Assembly: GCA_001689485.1 (NCBI GenBank)
Contig: LUJQ01000056.1
Span: 1,406 to 16,277, forward strand
DNA from: Bacteroidales bacterium M6
Lineage (GTDB): Bacteria > Bacteroidota > Bacteroidia > Bacteroidales > Muribaculaceae
Direction of reading: 5' to 3'
Length of the DNA: 14,872 nt
Shown here: positions 1 to 5,704 of the stretch, piece after piece
Layout: every line of letters starts with the position of its first letter
Numbering within the stretch: position 1 is the first letter of the stretch
The notes under the pieces: model-generated
What the model was told of the DNA's origin: nothing
Database searches by the model: none
The model's input: only the letters and a program-made list of their open reading frames with translations
Made by a program: the position numbers and the translations under genes

Positions 1-797
1 ATATGGTTGCAAGGCAACAGCAACCCGACGGGTGAGGCGAAGCTCAATCGGCAGTCGCTTCGGTCAGTTGATAACCGTTCATAGCGGTTGTCGGTGCTGA
101 CCTTTGCGGGAAGATCATCTGTGTCAGAGAGAGTATGCAGACAGAGCATCTTGTCGCCAATCCGCATCTGCTGTGCCGAGAGATCTATGTCCTCTAAGCA
201 TGTTACATCCTCTGATGAAAGCGATAGATACTTCTCAATCAGTCCTGACTTCTTCTCTGTTCCTACCAGTTCATCATCAGAGAGACGGCGCAGCTTGATA
301 TAGCCGGTATCGTTGATGATTCTTTCAAACTGTTCCACCGACTCCATGAACTTTACAATCATCTCGTGATTGAGTTCCTTCGGCGTCAGCCGCCCACGGC
401 AGAGCGTCGAGAAGTTGCTCTGCTGACGCGCTCTTTCCTTGGTTGTCTTGGTAAGGAAGAGGTAACACCGGTGCGACAGGTACGGACGCTCGTTGAAGTG
501 GCGCTCAAATGAACCGTCGAGGAAAGAGAGGTCATCTTTCTGAAGTTCCGGCTTATATCGCTCTGATACGAACCAGTCCTGCTTATGCACCACCGAGTAG
601 TGAGGCAGGACCTTGATTGCCTTGCACCATGCACCGTGCATGGCTTCATATTCCTGTGAGGCGACGGTGAAAAGCTCCGGCAGCGAAACCTCGAAAGCGA
701 CAGTAATGTCGGCATCTTTCGATATGATGCAGCCGTGCTCCACCGCCAGCAAAGGCAATTTGGATTCCAGCGTTGTGGCTTTTAGGATATTTCTCAT
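1..797 (-). CDS. traG: TraG conjugation ATPase (VirB4-like), N-terminal part, runs off left edge
   Basis: This open frame runs from the ATG at 797 to the window edge without a stop, giving the first 265 residues. It begins MRNILKATTLESKLPLLAVE and continues with HGCIISKDADITVAFEVSLPE, the recognisable N-terminus of the TraG ATPase of CTnDOT-type elements. That family is VirB4-like and energises assembly of the mating pore at the inner membrane. Full-length members have roughly 800 residues or more, so the Walker A and B ATPase core lies outside the window. The start codon overlaps the traF stop in an ATGA (794-797), so translation is probably coupled. No frameshift or internal stop is visible. 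I recognise the N-terminal family pattern, but the ATPase motifs themselves cannot be seen here. Confidence 0.88.
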   Translation of the reverse strand, partial: MRNILKATTLESKLPLLAVEHGCIISKDADITVAFEVSLPELFTVASQEYEAMHGAWCKAIKVLPHYSVVHKQDWFVSERYKPELQKDDLSFLDGSFERHFNERPYLSHRCYLFLTKTTKERARQQSNFSTLCRGRLTPKELNHEMIVKFMESVEQFERIINDTGYIKLRRLSDDELVGTEKKSGLIEKYLSLSSEDVTCLEDIDLSAQQMRIGDKMLCLHTLSDTDDLPAKVSTDNRYERLSTDRSDCRLSFASPVGLLLPCNH

Positions 798-1111
798 TTT
801 CTTCTTTTAATCAGTTTTCTAAGGCGCAGACGGTTGATAATGTAGCGGGGATGATATTTCACCGCCGCCAGTTTCATCAAACCATACTGACCATATTTGG
901 CATTAAGGTGGAAAGTGAGCCATACAAGGATTGAGGCGCACACCGCACCGAAGGCGATGCAGAACCATTGCGCTACGCCACACATATACATGATGACGAA
1001 CACGATGAAATCTGCAATCAGGCCTCCGGCGAAGATGAACAGATACTGCGCCTTCAAACCCTTGTATTCTACCGTTCTACCAATACCTTTATTGATAGAA
1101 TACTCAGCCAT
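794..1111 (-). CDS. traF: TraF conjugative transposon membrane protein (DUF4133, VirB3-like)
   Basis: A 105-residue protein with two adjacent hydrophobic segments, at about residues 25-45 (YLFIFAGGLIADFIVFVIMY) and 48-68 (AQWFCIAFGAVCASILVWLTF). A basic C-terminus ends in RLRLRKLIKRRK, so the tail is probably cytoplasmic. The N-terminus has the INKGIGRTVEYKGLKAQY pattern typical of DUF4133/TraF proteins of Bacteroides conjugative transposons. Size, two-helix topology and a position just before the VirB4-like ATPase match VirB3, an inner-membrane part of the type IV secretion channel. That analogy is an inference. The start directly abuts the traE stop (TAAATG) and the stop overlaps the traG start, as expected for a co-translated operon. 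Confidence 0.92.
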   Translation of the reverse strand: MAEYSINKGIGRTVEYKGLKAQYLFIFAGGLIADFIVFVIMYMCGVAQWFCIAFGAVCASILVWLTFHLNAKYGQYGLMKLAAVKYHPRYIINRLRLRKLIKRRK

Positions 1112-1441
1112 TTAGAGGAAGAATGAGCGGAGAATGGTAGCGGCTACGATGAGGAAGATACAGGCTCCGAACCATGATGCTGCGGTCTTGCTGGTGTCGG
1201 GATCACCGGAACTGAACTTGCCATAGACCTTGACGCCGCCGATAAGACCGACCACGGCACCGATGGCGTAGATGAGTTTCGTACCGGGGTCGAAATAGCT
1301 GGAAATCATCGAGGTAGCCTCGTTGATGCCTGCCATGCCGTTGCCGGCGGCGAAACACTGGGCGACAGATGCGACAGCGAAGAGTGCGAAGAGTGCGCGC
1401 TTGGCACCTGCCGAGCGCAGAATGTTTTTGAACTTTCTCAT
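1112..1441 (-). CDS. traE: TraE conjugative transposon protein (DUF4134, pilin-like)
   Basis: A 109-residue protein. It has a basic N-terminus and a hydrophobic stretch at about 16-31 ending near CFAAG, which looks like a signal peptide. Two more hydrophobic helices follow, at about 53-72 (LIYAIGAVVGLIGGVKVYG) and 87-107 (ASWFGACIFLIVAATILRS). The polar loop between them, KFSSGDPDTSKTAASWF, is a hallmark of DUF4134/TraE proteins in CTnDOT-like elements. Signal peptide plus two helices in a protein of about 80 mature residues resembles VirB2-type pilin subunits; this role is inferred from architecture. It lies 3 bases after the traD stop and abuts traF. Confidence 0.93.
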   Translation of the reverse strand: MRKFKNILRSAGAKRALFALFAVASVAQCFAAGNGMAGINEATSMISSYFDPGTKLIYAIGAVVGLIGGVKVYGKFSSGDPDTSKTAASWFGACIFLIVAATILRSFFL

Positions 1442-1444
1442 GTT

Positions 1445-2293
1445 TCAATGCTTGGACTGAGAGGGTTTGCGAAGAAATTCCATTCTGAATCGAGGTGCGG
1501 GAGCGTCTTTGACCTCCGGCTCGATTACCGGTTCGGCTTTTGGCTCCGGCTTTTCCTCTTTCTGCTTTACCTCCGGTTCTTTCTCCGGGACAGGTTCAGC
1601 AGCGGGTGTTTCAGATTCGGGTTCTTCCTGACGGAAAGCCTCGTCGTTCATCTCGACTTTCCGGTGGCACTCATACAGTTTCTCCAGCAGGGCGTCGGGG
1701 AGACATCCGCTAAACTGTGTGCCGTCAACCGTCCTAAAAACATTCATTGCGAATTGCAATGCGCCAACGGGCTGTTGTTCGCCAGACTGCAAAATGTCTG
1801 ACGCTTTTGTGATTGAATCGAAATCGACACCGCTTGCCAAGGGATTGGGAGGGGCGACAGTATTATCCTCTTTTTCGAGCTGTGCCTCTTCATCACGGTG
1901 GTCTTCCCATGCCAGTGCCTCTCCTTCGGGAGACATTCGTTTGGGTGGTGCCGGAGTTTCATTCTTCACATCAAATTCTGCATCTTTTTCATCCATCAGG
2001 GTTTCCACACAGTCCCTGATAGGTTTCACGACCTCTTCCATCATCGCCTTGAGGTCTGCCATAGAAAAATTGGACAGACCTACGGCATCATCGGCTATTG
2101 CCGGACTGATGGTCTGAGGTACTGATTCTTTTGCCTCCGTAACCGAGGGCGGAGGCGGAGCGGGAGGAGTATCCTTTTCTTGTGCTTGCGGTTTTTCCGC
2201 CGGATACTGTCCTCGTCGGTTCATATACTCGTTGAGCAGGACGACCACAATGGCCTGTGCCACGATAGCGCCGATGATATACATCCATATCAT
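1445..2293 (-). CDS. traD: TraD conjugal transfer protein, membrane-anchored, Pro/Glu-rich
   Basis: A 282-residue protein in the traD position of CTnDOT-like operons. One hydrophobic N-terminal helix (about residues 3-20, WMYIIGAIVAQAIVVVLL) serves as anchor. A long low-complexity region rich in Pro and Glu follows, with PPAPPPP near residue 45 and repeated PEPxxEPEx units near 225-268. A more ordered middle part at about 75-105 (FSMADLKAMMEEVVKPIRDC) and 175-215 holds conserved-looking sequence. The extended acidic/proline region could span the periplasm or act as a flexible tether. I know of no assigned activity. The ATG at 2293 gives the hydrophobic helix directly; an in-frame ATG three codons later is an alternative. 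The traC stop lies 14 bases upstream. Confidence 0.75.
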   Translation of the reverse strand: MIWMYIIGAIVAQAIVVVLLNEYMNRRGQYPAEKPQAQEKDTPPAPPPPSVTEAKESVPQTISPAIADDAVGLSNFSMADLKAMMEEVVKPIRDCVETLMDEKDAEFDVKNETPAPPKRMSPEGEALAWEDHRDEEAQLEKEDNTVAPPNPLASGVDFDSITKASDILQSGEQQPVGALQFAMNVFRTVDGTQFSGCLPDALLEKLYECHRKVEMNDEAFRQEEPESETPAAEPVPEKEPEVKQKEEKPEPKAEPVIEPEVKDAPAPRFRMEFLRKPSQSKH

Positions 2294-2307
2294 GCAGTGT
2301 TTCGTTT

Positions 2308-2856
2308 TTAATCGTTTGTCATCTCATTGATGAGATCGGCACAAGTGTCAAGGTGGTCAAACAGGATTGCCTCTACATACGACCCCATTGTCGGGCGGTC
2401 GCCATCGACATCCAGCACGATTCTTTTCAGTCGCTTGCCGAGTTCAGCGGAGATATAAATCTCCCGCTCCTTACGGTTTACTTTGTCGCCCATCAGATAT
2501 TTTGCCTGATACTTCTTGGCATTGAGCGAGATACAATCCATCGCTTTGGAATCGGTATCTGAAAGATAGGATGCGGCAGTCAGTTCTGCTATCAGTGCTT
2601 TCACATCCTCTTCTTCAAGATGATAGGCCACTATATTCTGGACATACATACCGACGGAGGCTTTATCGCCGCCGATATTAGTGACTATCCTCTTGAGTCG
2701 CTGCCATAGCGACAGAGTGCATCCTACATATTTGTAGGGTTTTAGAGAGTGTCCGGCGAAGAAGGTCTCTTGATATGAGCGTTTTACCTCGTCGGAATAG
2801 CCGGCACCGTCAACATTGACTTCGGCACCGGGGTTCGCATTGGGAGTTGCGGTCAT
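2308..2856 (-). CDS. traC: TraC, DUF3408 protein with two tandem copies of the domain
   Basis: A 182-residue protein that occupies the traC position. DUF3408 proteins are small, probably ribbon-helix-helix-like DNA-binding proteins of Bacteroides conjugative elements. This one shows an internal duplication. RLKRIV occurs at 53-58 and 142-147, GD at 63-64 and 152-153, YV at 71-72 and 160-161, and HL at 79-80 and 168-169, all at a constant offset of 89 residues. Over 53-80 against 142-169, 14 of 28 positions are identical without gaps. A preceding YQxx(F/Y)(F/L)xG motif is also repeated, at 28-35 and 116-123. The neighbouring TraB has a single copy. The start overlaps the traB stop in an ATGA (2853-2856). 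Confidence 0.85.
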   Translation of the reverse strand: MTATPNANPGAEVNVDGAGYSDEVKRSYQETFFAGHSLKPYKYVGCTLSLWQRLKRIVTNIGGDKASVGMYVQNIVAYHLEEEDVKALIAELTAASYLSDTDSKAMDCISLNAKKYQAKYLMGDKVNRKEREIYISAELGKRLKRIVLDVDGDRPTMGSYVEAILFDHLDTCADLINEMTND

Positions 2857-3296
2857 TTGAATCTGTCAAGACTTTTCTGTTTGCGTTGGTCTATGAGACC
2901 TGCTATGTCTTTTCGATAAGTGGAAAAATGATGTTCAAGGATGTTCCACACATAATTGCCAATCGTCATATTCTTGCCTGTTTTAGATCTGATAGCCTGT
3001 ACTATCTCTCTGAGGCAGATAAGATGGTCGATTGTCAGATAAACCTTCTCTGTCTTTTTATCATCCGTACCACCTCTTAAAAAGGTATCTACGAATGAAT
3101 CCGGGAAAGGCTGCAACTTCTGTGTAGAAGCCTTCGGCTTTTCAGCCGTAGAAACTTCATCAACGCCTTTCGGACCCGGCACGGGTTCGGGTGCGACATC
3201 ATTATCCATGGGAATATCCGCAAAATCAGGAGTTACCGGTTTATAGCCTGCAAGAAAATCTTCACCAAGTGGTACTTTGGAAATTTTCTTAGCCAT
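2853..3296 (-). CDS. traB: TraB, DUF3408 conjugative transposon protein (single domain)
   Basis: A 147-residue protein. The first 65 or so residues are linker-like and Pro-rich (VAPEPVPGPKG). The last 80 form the DUF3408-type domain: FLRGGTDDKKTEKVYLTID, then HLICLREIVQAI and the conserved TIGNYVWNILEHHF at about 111-124. The beta-strand followed by two helices fits a ribbon-helix-helix fold, so DNA binding is likely but inferred. The gene overlaps the end of traA by 8 bases and the start of traC by 4, so all three should be co-translated. In CTnDOT this position is traB. A partnership with the ParA-type TraA in a partition-like or regulatory complex is plausible from gene order alone. Confidence 0.85.
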   Translation of the reverse strand: MAKKISKVPLGEDFLAGYKPVTPDFADIPMDNDVAPEPVPGPKGVDEVSTAEKPKASTQKLQPFPDSFVDTFLRGGTDDKKTEKVYLTIDHLICLREIVQAIRSKTGKNMTIGNYVWNILEHHFSTYRKDIAGLIDQRKQKSLDRFK

Positions 3297-4056
3297 TGCG
3301 TATTCCTGTCAGTTCCAGAAATTCTTCGGCAAGGTCATCTATTCCGCTTCCTTTGATTGTATAAGGTGACGGAGGAAAGACTGTGCTTCGGAAAACCTGG
3401 TGCTTCGGATTGCATGAGAGTTCCTTCTTGAAACGGACGCTTGCAGGTATGGTTGTCTTCATCGCTTCAAGGCCGATTGACTCCATGAACTCGTCGTAAG
3501 CTGTATAAAGGTCTGTGCGCTCTCTTGCGTCAACTTTGTTCCACAGAATCTTCACTCCTTTAAGGTTGCCATATCCCATCGTCATAAGACGGTCGTGGAT
3601 AAACTGGCAATATCCAAGAGTGCTTTCTATATCATACTTGCAGGCTGCCATCGGACAGAATACATAGTCGCAGTTCGATATTATCTGTATAACATTAGGG
3701 TTGTTCATCGTACCGGGGAGGTCGAGGAACAGGACTTGTGTGTCATTCTCGCCATTGAGATACTGACGCACCCGGAACATGGTTTCTTCCAGAGGGATCT
3801 TCATAATGGCGTAAGGCTGAAGACCGGTTCGGGTCAACAATTCATGCGCCATCACTGCCAGATGCTCTGTCTCGCTCACGGTCTTTAACTCGCGGTTGCG
3901 TTCTCCTATAAGACTGTGCTGTGGCGAGTCACAATCCATGATTGCAACCTTGATGCCTTTCTCATAGTAGAGATAGCTGGCGAGTAACACCGTGAGGGTT
4001 GATTTACCCACTCCTCCCTTCTGGTTGGAGAAGGCAACAACAATGGTGTTGCTCAT
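3289..4056 (-). CDS. traA: TraA, ParA-family partition ATPase
   Basis: A 255-residue ParA/MinD-type ATPase and the first gene of the tra operon. From the ATG at 4056 the protein begins MSNTIVVAFSNQKGGVGKST, so the deviant Walker A motif KGGVGKST sits at the usual distance from the N-terminus. MDCDSPQHS follows as switch I (Walker A'), and VLFLDLPG as Walker B near residue 110. The frame stays open upstream to an ATG at 4137, but the extra 27 residues are unlike the family and run into the leader, so I prefer 4056. The CTnDOT homologue is called traA. ParA proteins usually act with a DNA-binding partner and a centromere site; TraB/TraC and the repeat tract just upstream are candidates (inference). 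Confidence 0.92.
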   Translation of the reverse strand: MSNTIVVAFSNQKGGVGKSTLTVLLASYLYYEKGIKVAIMDCDSPQHSLIGERNRELKTVSETEHLAVMAHELLTRTGLQPYAIMKIPLEETMFRVRQYLNGENDTQVLFLDLPGTMNNPNVIQIISNCDYVFCPMAACKYDIESTLGYCQFIHDRLMTMGYGNLKGVKILWNKVDARERTDLYTAYDEFMESIGLEAMKTTIPASVRFKKELSCNPKHQVFRSTVFPPSPYTIKGSGIDDLAEEFLELTGIRNG

Positions 4057-4276
4057 CGGAATGTTTTTGAGGGTGAAACAATGGTCGGCAACATTTGCCA
4101 CGACGTTTCGGCGACTGCCGAAATCGGGAGATACCATCCGCAGATGGTAGGTAGGACTATCAAAGTGTTGAACAATCGGACCAAGACAAAATGACCAGAC
4201 TACACACAGTGCCGGATGCGGATCAAGCGATATAGCGGATTCATATCCAATCAGCTTGATAGCCCGCTATCGGGTC

Positions 4277-4633
4277 AACTATATGGACAGCCAAATGTAT
4301 GGTCAACTGATTGCTTAACTAATCAGATAGCCCTATAACTGGTGAGTCAGATAACTGTTTAGCCAATCGGATAATCAGCCAACAAGTTAGATGGCTGGTT
4401 AGCTATATAGCCAATTAACTATATGGCTAATTAACGGGATAGCGAGTGGGCTGATTAGTCAGCCAACAGGAATATAGACCGGCATATTCCTATAAATATC
4501 AATAGTTAGTCAGCTATCCGGTTAACTATCCGGAAAGTTATCTATCTGATTGGCTGGATAATCAACATTATAGTTGGCGAGCCAACTCATTATCCGGCCA
4601 ATCAATGAATTAGTCAGTCAATTAGAAAGCCAA
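4277..4633. repeat. Mosaic tract of short repeated words in the tra leader
   Basis: About 360 bases, more AT-rich than the flanking genes, are built from recurring words. AGCCAA occurs at 4289, 4361, 4377, 4409, 4461, 4580 and 4628, with its complement TTGGCT at 4550. TTAGTCAG occurs at 4455, 4506 and 4610. AACTATATGG occurs at 4277 and 4417, GGATAATCA at 4369 and 4556, CTATCCGG at 4514 and 4526, and GGTCAACT at 4273 and 4301. TAGCCA/TGGCTA form an inverted repeat (4408-4413 and 4424-4429, 10-base loop). Spacing is irregular, so this is not a CRISPR or a simple tandem repeat. It lies next to traA (ParA). It could be a centromere-like binding array, a structured regulatory RNA or a termination region. 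Confidence 0.75.
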
Positions 4634-4679
4634 GGGCTATGACTGATTTTCAAGGATTTAACCTTGTGATTGATGCCTC

Positions 4680-4760
4680 ATAGCTTATGGAGCGCGTGCT
4701 CCGGCTATTTCAGCACGGCATTCTTGCCGAATATATGCCTGCTTATTATAGTATGCAGGC
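4680..4760 (-). promoter_or_regulatory. Three-hairpin cluster in the 5' part of the tra leader
   Basis: Three perfect inverted repeats follow each other closely. GCCTGC/GCAGGC lies at 4737-4742 and 4755-4760 with a 12-base loop. CGGCA/TGCCG lies at 4716-4720 and 4725-4729 with a 4-base loop. GGAGC/GCTCC lies at 4689-4693 and 4698-4702 with a 4-base loop, and is extended by outer ATAGC/GCTAT at 4680-4684 and 4704-4708. None is followed by a clear U-run on the minus strand, so they are more likely regulatory RNA structure than simple intrinsic terminators. Confidence 0.5.
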
Positions 4761-4823
4761 GGTAAACGGCGACCGCGTACCCGAGTCATCCTTTCGGCCT
4801 GACCACGGGGGCTTGTCGTTCAT
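4746..4823 (-). CDS. Possible leader peptide, 25 codons, at the start of the tra transcript
   Basis: On the minus strand an ATG at 4823 opens a 25-codon frame, beginning MNDKPPWSGRKDDSG and ending in TACIL, closed by TAA at 4746-4748. The ATG lies only a few bases downstream of the expected transcription start, so a normal ribosome-binding leader would be very short. The stop codon falls inside the loop of the GCCTGC/GCAGGC hairpin (4737-4760), so a ribosome finishing this peptide would cover that hairpin. This arrangement is compatible with translational attenuation, which is known for tetQ and excision operons of CTnDOT. No homologue is recognised, and coding status is unproven. Confidence 0.3.
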   Translation of the reverse strand: MNDKPPWSGRKDDSGTRSPFTACIL

Positions 4824-4831
4824 TTACGCTG

Positions 4832-4864
4832 CAAAGTTAAGGGCATTTCATCAGTCATTCCAAA
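4832..4864 (-). promoter_or_regulatory. Leftward Bacteroidetes consensus promoter for the tra operon
   Basis: On the minus strand TTTG (4864-4861) is followed after 21 bases by TAACTTTG (4839-4832). This is a full match to the Bacteroides sigma-ABfr consensus TTTG-N19-21-TAnnTTTG. It points towards traA, with no other gene between, and would start transcription near 4825. Confidence 0.7.
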
Positions 4865-4878
4865 TTATTTCGGGGCTG

Positions 4879-4915
4879 TTCCGTGTTATTCCGTTTTGGT
4901 TCCGTTCTTTTCCGC
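4879..4915. repeat. Four helically phased TTCCG repeats between divergent promoters
   Basis: TTCCG begins at 4879, 4889, 4900 and 4910, a spacing of 10, 11 and 10 bases, so all copies face the same side of the helix. The array sits between the leftward tra promoter (4832-4864) and the rightward mob promoter box (4948-4955). It has the geometry of a regulator binding array. In CTn341 the mob operon responds to the RteAB two-component system; whether an RteB-like regulator binds here is inference. Confidence 0.55.
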
Positions 4916-4947
4916 AACGGGGGCGCGGCAGACCCCTCAAATGGCAG

Positions 4948-4965
4948 TAACTTTGCATCGTGCAA
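4948..4965 (+). promoter_or_regulatory. Rightward promoter box for the mob operon
   Basis: TAACTTTG at 4948-4955 matches the Bacteroidetes -7 element and is followed by a short inverted repeat TTGCA-TCG-TGCAA (4953-4965) at the expected start site. No TTTG is present 19-21 bases upstream, so the promoter may need an activator, for which the phased TTCCG array is well placed. It would give mobA a leader of about 320 bases. Confidence 0.5.
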
Positions 4966-5012
4966 CAGAGATAAAAAATCACGCTATCGCACACACCTTT
5001 ATTATTCGCCTG

Positions 5013-5135
5013 ATGAAGACCGGCATCAAGGCAGAAAAACACGGGCTTGCCAGCCACTATATAAAAGGTGTTTCATTCTTCCCAAGTTACATCGTGTTCA
5101 ACGGAACACAGCAAGGTGTCTTTTCAGGGACCTGA
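5013..5135 (+). CDS. Possible small ORF (40 codons) in the mob leader
   Basis: Downstream of the rightward promoter box an ATG at 5013 opens a 40-codon frame (MKTGIKAEKHGLASHYIK...) ending with TGA at 5133-5135. The same frame is open further upstream to 4896, ahead of the promoter. The stop falls inside the first large hairpin of the oriT candidate. I recognise no family, there is no conserved domain, and the DNA underneath already has a non-coding explanation, so this is recorded only as a possibility. Confidence 0.2.
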   Translation: MKTGIKAEKHGLASHYIKGVSFFPSYIVFNGTQQGVFSGT

Positions 5136-5257
5136 AAAGGTTTCGAGGGCCCAAGCCCTACCGAAACAACCTTGCCCGTGTGGGACAAGGAAATTCTCCA
5201 AAGTCGAATTTCCCGAAGGATGCCTGCGGCGCATGATATGATAAATCGCGTTGCGAT
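5094..5257. other. Candidate origin of transfer (oriT): dense hairpin array upstream of mobA
   Basis: Six inverted repeats fill 164 bases just upstream of mobA. GTGTTC/GAACAC lies at 5094-5099 and 5104-5109. CTTTTCAGG/CCTGAAAAG lies at 5120-5128 and 5131-5139. GTTTCG+AGGGC pairs with GCCCT+CGAAAC at 5140-5150 and 5155-5167, with a 2-base bulge. CCTTG+CCC pairs with GGG+CAAGG at 5170-5177 and 5182-5190, with a 1-base bulge. GGAAATTC/GAATTTCC lies at 5189-5196 and 5206-5213. ATCGC/GCGAT lies at 5245-5249 and 5253-5257. In CTn341 the oriT was mapped close upstream of mobA, and relaxases recognise inverted repeats next to nic. The exact nick site cannot be read from sequence alone. Confidence 0.6.
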
Positions 5258-5281
5258 AACAAACAAAATCCCAAGAACAAC

Positions 5282-5704
5282 ATGGAAAAATCATTCAAGG
5301 GCGGACGACCTCCGCTCCCAGACAGGTGTGACCATCTTGTTAAGGTTCGCTTCAACACATCAGAACTGGATATGCTGATTCACATGATGGATAAGGCGAA
5401 CGAGACGGTAAAGTCCACCTTTATCAAACAAGTTCTGTTCGGCAAGCCATTTAAGGTGCTTGTAACGGACAAATCGCTGGCTGTTTACTGCGCCAAGCTC
5501 TCGGAGTTTTTCGCTCAGTTTCGCACTTTGGGCGTAAACTACAACCTTATCGTGAAAGAGCTTCGCACGGAGTTCAGCGAAAAGAAAGCGATGCAGTATC
5601 TCTACAAACTTGAAAAAGCCACCATAGAGATGGCTAAAATCTTGGCTGAGGTCAAGGCTCTCACCGTCAAGTTTGATGAGGTATGGTCGCAAAAATCTCT
5701 ATAG
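5282..5704 (+). CDS. mobA: MobA, relaxosome accessory (nicking accessory) protein
   Basis: A 140-residue protein with the layout of small oriT-binding accessory proteins. A GGRPP N-terminus is followed by a ribbon-helix-helix-like domain at about 18-53, with strand HLVKVRFNTSE, helix LDMLIHMMDKAN and helix STFIKQVLF. The C-terminal half is helical and contains GVNYNLIVKEL, similar to the GxNxNQ pattern of MobC-type accessory proteins. The family binds oriT and assists the relaxase in nicking. It is the first gene of the mobABC operon, next to the candidate oriT, and its last 22 bases overlap the relaxase start, indicating translational coupling. In the CTnDOT/CTn341 naming this is mobA; elsewhere such proteins are called MobC. 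Confidence 0.85.
   Translation: MEKSFKGGRPPLPDRCDHLVKVRFNTSELDMLIHMMDKANETVKSTFIKQVLFGKPFKVLVTDKSLAVYCAKLSEFFAQFRTLGVNYNLIVKELRTEFSEKKAMQYLYKLEKATIEMAKILAEVKALTVKFDEVWSQKSL

Larger units (their letters stand above)
4057..4825 (-). promoter_or_regulatory. Long untranslated leader of the tra operon
   Basis: If transcription starts about 7 bases downstream of the promoter box at 4832-4839, the tra mRNA carries a leader of about 770 bases before the traA start. Read in transcript order it holds a possible 25-codon peptide ORF (4823-4746), a cluster of three hairpins (4760-4680), a hairpin CAAGG-6-CCTTG (4651-4666), the short-word repeat tract (4633-4277) and a 7-bp inverted repeat ATAGCGG/CCGCTAT (4232-4238 and 4264-4270). 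No convincing protein-coding gene is seen in it. In CTnDOT, tra expression is repressed after initiation by the small RNA RteR; that is the known precedent for regulation inside such a leader. No RteR-like sequence was identified here. Confidence 0.6.

Noticed and set aside
3289..4137. Longer traA start at 4137
   Set aside because: The additional 27 residues are not ParA-like, and the Walker A spacing fits the ATG at 4056.
4277..4633. CRISPR array
   Set aside because: Repeats are only 6-10 bases, irregularly spaced and partly inverted, with no spacers of uniform length and no cas genes.
4687..5236. Overlapping open frames of 79-117 residues in the tra-mob intergenic region
   Set aside because: They run through promoter boxes, the phased repeats and the hairpin array, show no family resemblance, and start upstream of the expected transcription starts.
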